Assembly (NCBI GenBank): GCA_919902475.1
Contig: CAKKRA010000293.1
Coordinates: 1-6,046 of the forward strand
Source: Nitrospiria bacterium
GTDB taxonomy: Bacteria > Nitrospirota > CAKKRA01 > 9FT-COMBO-42-15
Direction of reading: 5' to 3'
Length of the DNA stretch: 6,046 bases
Made by a program: the position numbers and the translations under genes. The notes under the pieces are model-generated. The model was not told where the DNA came from and searched no databases. It saw nothing but the letters and a program-made list of their open reading frames with translations. Shown here in pieces: positions 5,069 through 6,046 of this stretch. Positions within the stretch are counted from its first letter, which is position 1. Every line of letters starts with the position of its first letter.

Positions 5069-5662
5069 ATGGAGATAGTTCTTGCCACAGGTAATCTTCA
5101 CAAGGTAAAAGAGATAAAGGATATATTAAAGGGATTGGACCTTAAAATTCTCACCCTGCAGGATTTTCCTAAGATGCCGGATATAGTTGAAGACGGCAAG
5201 ACCTTTGAAGAGAATGCTGTAAAAAAGGCAAAGGAGATTGCAAGGCTTACAGGCAAGATTGCTCTATCAGATGACTCCGGCATTGAGGCAGAGGCTTTAA
5301 ACAACGCCCCAGGCGTATATTCAGCAAGGTTTGCAGGCGAAAAGGCATCAGGTTCTGCAAATAATAAAAAACTCATCGGCCTTTTAAAAGGGATTCCTTT
5401 GGCAAGGCGCAAGGCAAGGTTTGTGTGCGTGATTGCTATTGCAGAGCCGGGAGGAAGGATTTATACAGCAGAAGGTGAATTAAAGGGCATTATTGCATTA
5501 AGGCCTGCAGGGAAAAGGGGCTTTGGCTATGACCCATTGTTTATTGTCCCCAGATACAAAAAGACTGTAGCACAGCTTTCTGCTGGGGTGAAAAACAGCA
5601 TAAGCCACAGGTCAAAGGCGCTTAAAAAGGCAAAGGGGATATTAAAACAGTTTTTAAAGTAA
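5069..5662 (+). CDS. rdgB: dITP/XTP pyrophosphatase (non-canonical purine NTP phosphatase)
   Basis: RdgB/Ham1 hydrolyses dITP, ITP and XTP to monophosphates plus pyrophosphate and so keeps deaminated purines out of nucleic acids. The 197 residues equal the usual family length. Motifs: LATGNLHKVKEI (5-16, nucleotide and metal site), TFEENAVKKAKEIA (45-58), ALSDDSGIEAEAL (65-77, with Asp68/Asp69 the expected catalytic and metal residues), PGVYSARFAG (81-90), GKRGFGYDPLF (148-158) and SHRSKAL (179-185). ATG begins directly after the rph stop (TAAATG), with no Shine-Dalgarno sequence in the AT-rich end of rph. Translation therefore probably depends on ribosomes finishing rph. Pairing of rph and rdgB is common in bacteria. 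The gene ends just before a repeat hairpin and a likely terminator. Confidence 0.96.
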   Translation: MEIVLATGNLHKVKEIKDILKGLDLKILTLQDFPKMPDIVEDGKTFEENAVKKAKEIARLTGKIALSDDSGIEAEALNNAPGVYSARFAGEKASGSANNKKLIGLLKGIPLARRKARFVCVIAIAEPGGRIYTAEGELKGIIALRPAGKRGFGYDPLFIVPRYKKTVAQLSAGVKNSISHRSKALKKAKGILKQFLK

Positions 5663-5691
5663 CAGGCTGTTGAAAAAGCCCTCAACAGCCT
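5661..5691. repeat. Hairpin with the AACAGGCTGTTGAAAA repeat (copy 2)
   Basis: AGGCTGTTGA (5664-5673) pairs perfectly with TCAACAGCCT (5682-5691) across an 8-base loop. The first 16 bases (5661-5676) are identical to 2146-2161. The element starts at the last two bases of the rdgB TAA. It may add to termination or mRNA 3'-end protection, but no T-run follows, so it is listed as a repeat. Confidence 0.7.
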
Positions 5692-5721
5692 TGATTACAC
5701 CGATTATAAAAATGATTACAC
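5692..5721. repeat. Short direct repeat TGATTACAC, two copies 21 bases apart
   Basis: TGATTACAC occurs at 5692-5700 and 5713-5721, each followed by a GATT-containing segment (CGATTATAA and AGAGATTG). It lies between the post-rdgB hairpin and the terminator. There are only two units, so this is a remnant or dispersed motif and not an array. Confidence 0.4.
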
Positions 5722-5759
5722 AGAGATTGTTGAGTTTTTAAACAACCTCTTAATTTTTT
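5722..5759 (+). terminator. Probable intrinsic terminator of the activase-amidase-rph-rdgB operon
   Basis: AGAGATTGTT (5722-5731) pairs with AACAACCTCT (5741-5750) over a 9-base loop, with a single A/C mismatch. A TTTTTT run at 5754-5759 follows. The stem is GC-poor, so efficiency may be modest, but its position between rdgB and the tRNA promoter fits. Confidence 0.5.
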
Positions 5760-5762
5760 CTG

Positions 5763-5791
5763 TTGCCAAGAGTCAGTTTTTTTATTATACT
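5763..5791 (+). promoter_or_regulatory. Promoter of tRNA-Pro (possibly also tRNA-Arg)
   Basis: TTGCCA (5763-5768, 5/6) and TATACT (5786-5791, 5/6) are 17 bases apart. Initiation is expected near 5798, about 11 bases before the tRNA 5' end. It lies directly after the terminator T-run, so the tRNAs appear to have their own transcript. Confidence 0.6.
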
Positions 5792-5808
5792 ATTCTTTTT
5801 AAGACATT

Positions 5809-5886
<78 letters not shown>

Positions 5887-5889
5887 AAA

Positions 5890-5972
5890 GAATTTTGCTT
5901 TACAAAATTCACTGATAGCTAATGGCTATAAGCTATTAGCAATAGGTATAAAAATTGCTAAGCAATTTTTAT
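5890..5972. repeat. Three consecutive hairpins in the tRNA-Pro/tRNA-Arg spacer
   Basis: GAATTTTG (5890-5897) pairs with CAAAATTC (5903-5910). GCTAATGGC (5918-5926) pairs with GCTATTAGC (5932-5940) with one G.U. ATAAAAATTGC (5948-5958) pairs perfectly with GCAATTTTTAT (5962-5972) over a TAA loop. The last ends in five T and could work as a weak terminator or as a structure for tRNA processing; it ends 3 bases before tRNA-Arg. No strong separate promoter for tRNA-Arg is visible, which favours read-through and processing from the tRNA-Pro promoter. Confidence 0.6.
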
Positions 5973-5975
5973 CTG

Positions 5976-6046
5976 GCGCCTGTAGCTCAGTCGGATAGAG
6001 CAACAGCCTTCTAAGCTGTGGGCCGGGGGTTCAATTCCCTCCAGGC
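5976..6046 (+). tRNA. tRNA-Arg (anticodon TCT), 3' end cut by the window edge
   Basis: The acceptor GCGCCTG (5976-5982) pairs with CAGGC at 6042-6046; the last two acceptor bases, discriminator and any CCA lie outside. The D stem is GCTC/GAGC (5985-5988, 5998-6001). The anticodon stem ACAGC/GCTGT surrounds CTTCTAA, with TCT at 6010-6012. The T arm is GGGGG/CCCTC with loop TTCAATT. It reads AGA/AGG arginine codons, which the genes here use often. Confidence 0.95.

Noticed and set aside
4327..5412. Several overlapping antisense frames within rph and rdgB
   Set aside because: They are shadows of well-conserved coding sequences, with no recognisable domains or initiation signals.
5692..5721. Possible CRISPR or iteron array (TGATTACAC units)
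   Set aside because: There are only two 9-base units, with no spacers of regular length and no cas or rep gene.

Overview
The window looks like chromosomal DNA from an anaerobic or microaerophilic Gram-negative bacterium of moderate to low GC. An uncultured Nitrospirota-like or deltaproteobacterial lineage is my best guess. The grounds are indirect: two proteins related to the oxygen-sensitive 2-hydroxyacyl-CoA dehydratase/activase family, a Sec-exported AmiC-type amidase, the order amidase-rph-rdgB-tRNA-Pro-tRNA-Arg, and several palindromic repeats that I associate from memory with Geobacter/Nitrospirota-like genomes. No taxon-defining marker is present.

Layout. Bases 1-48 are probably the last codons of a gene that begins outside the window. 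Bases 49-228 are non-coding and hold two GC-rich hairpins. A minus-strand toxin-antitoxin module follows (DUF4258 toxin 782->468, YgiT-type zinc-finger antitoxin 471->229), with a 4-base overlap and its own promoter. The divergent region 783-1004 carries a 58-base palindrome between that promoter and a plus-strand promoter. The plus strand then encodes a DUF2229-type protein (1005-2015), a 385-base spacer packed with repeats (2016-2400), and a second related CoA-protein-activase-like protein (2401-3486). That gene overlaps an exported N-acetylmuramoyl-L-alanine amidase (3483-4292) by 4 bases. RNase PH (rph) and the dITP/XTP pyrophosphatase (rdgB) follow with almost no spacing. After rdgB come a repeat hairpin, a likely terminator, a good promoter, tRNA-Pro(TGG), a spacer of three hairpins, and tRNA-Arg(TCT), which is cut by the window edge.

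How it fits together. Genes 2401-5662 look like one transcription unit. The two activase-related proteins are clearly paralogous: they share C-terminal and cysteine motifs and probably bind an Fe-S cluster, perhaps as partners. Their ATPase partner is not in the window. The amidase splits septal peptidoglycan in the periplasm, RNase PH trims tRNA 3' ends, and RdgB cleans the nucleotide pool, so the operon is mostly housekeeping. The accessory content is the TA module and the repeats.

I do not see a clear, wholly new system. The points most worth checking are the paralogous Fe-S pair coupled to a cell-wall amidase, two promoters placed so that the mRNAs would be almost leaderless, and the repeat elements, one of which supplies a gene's stop codon.
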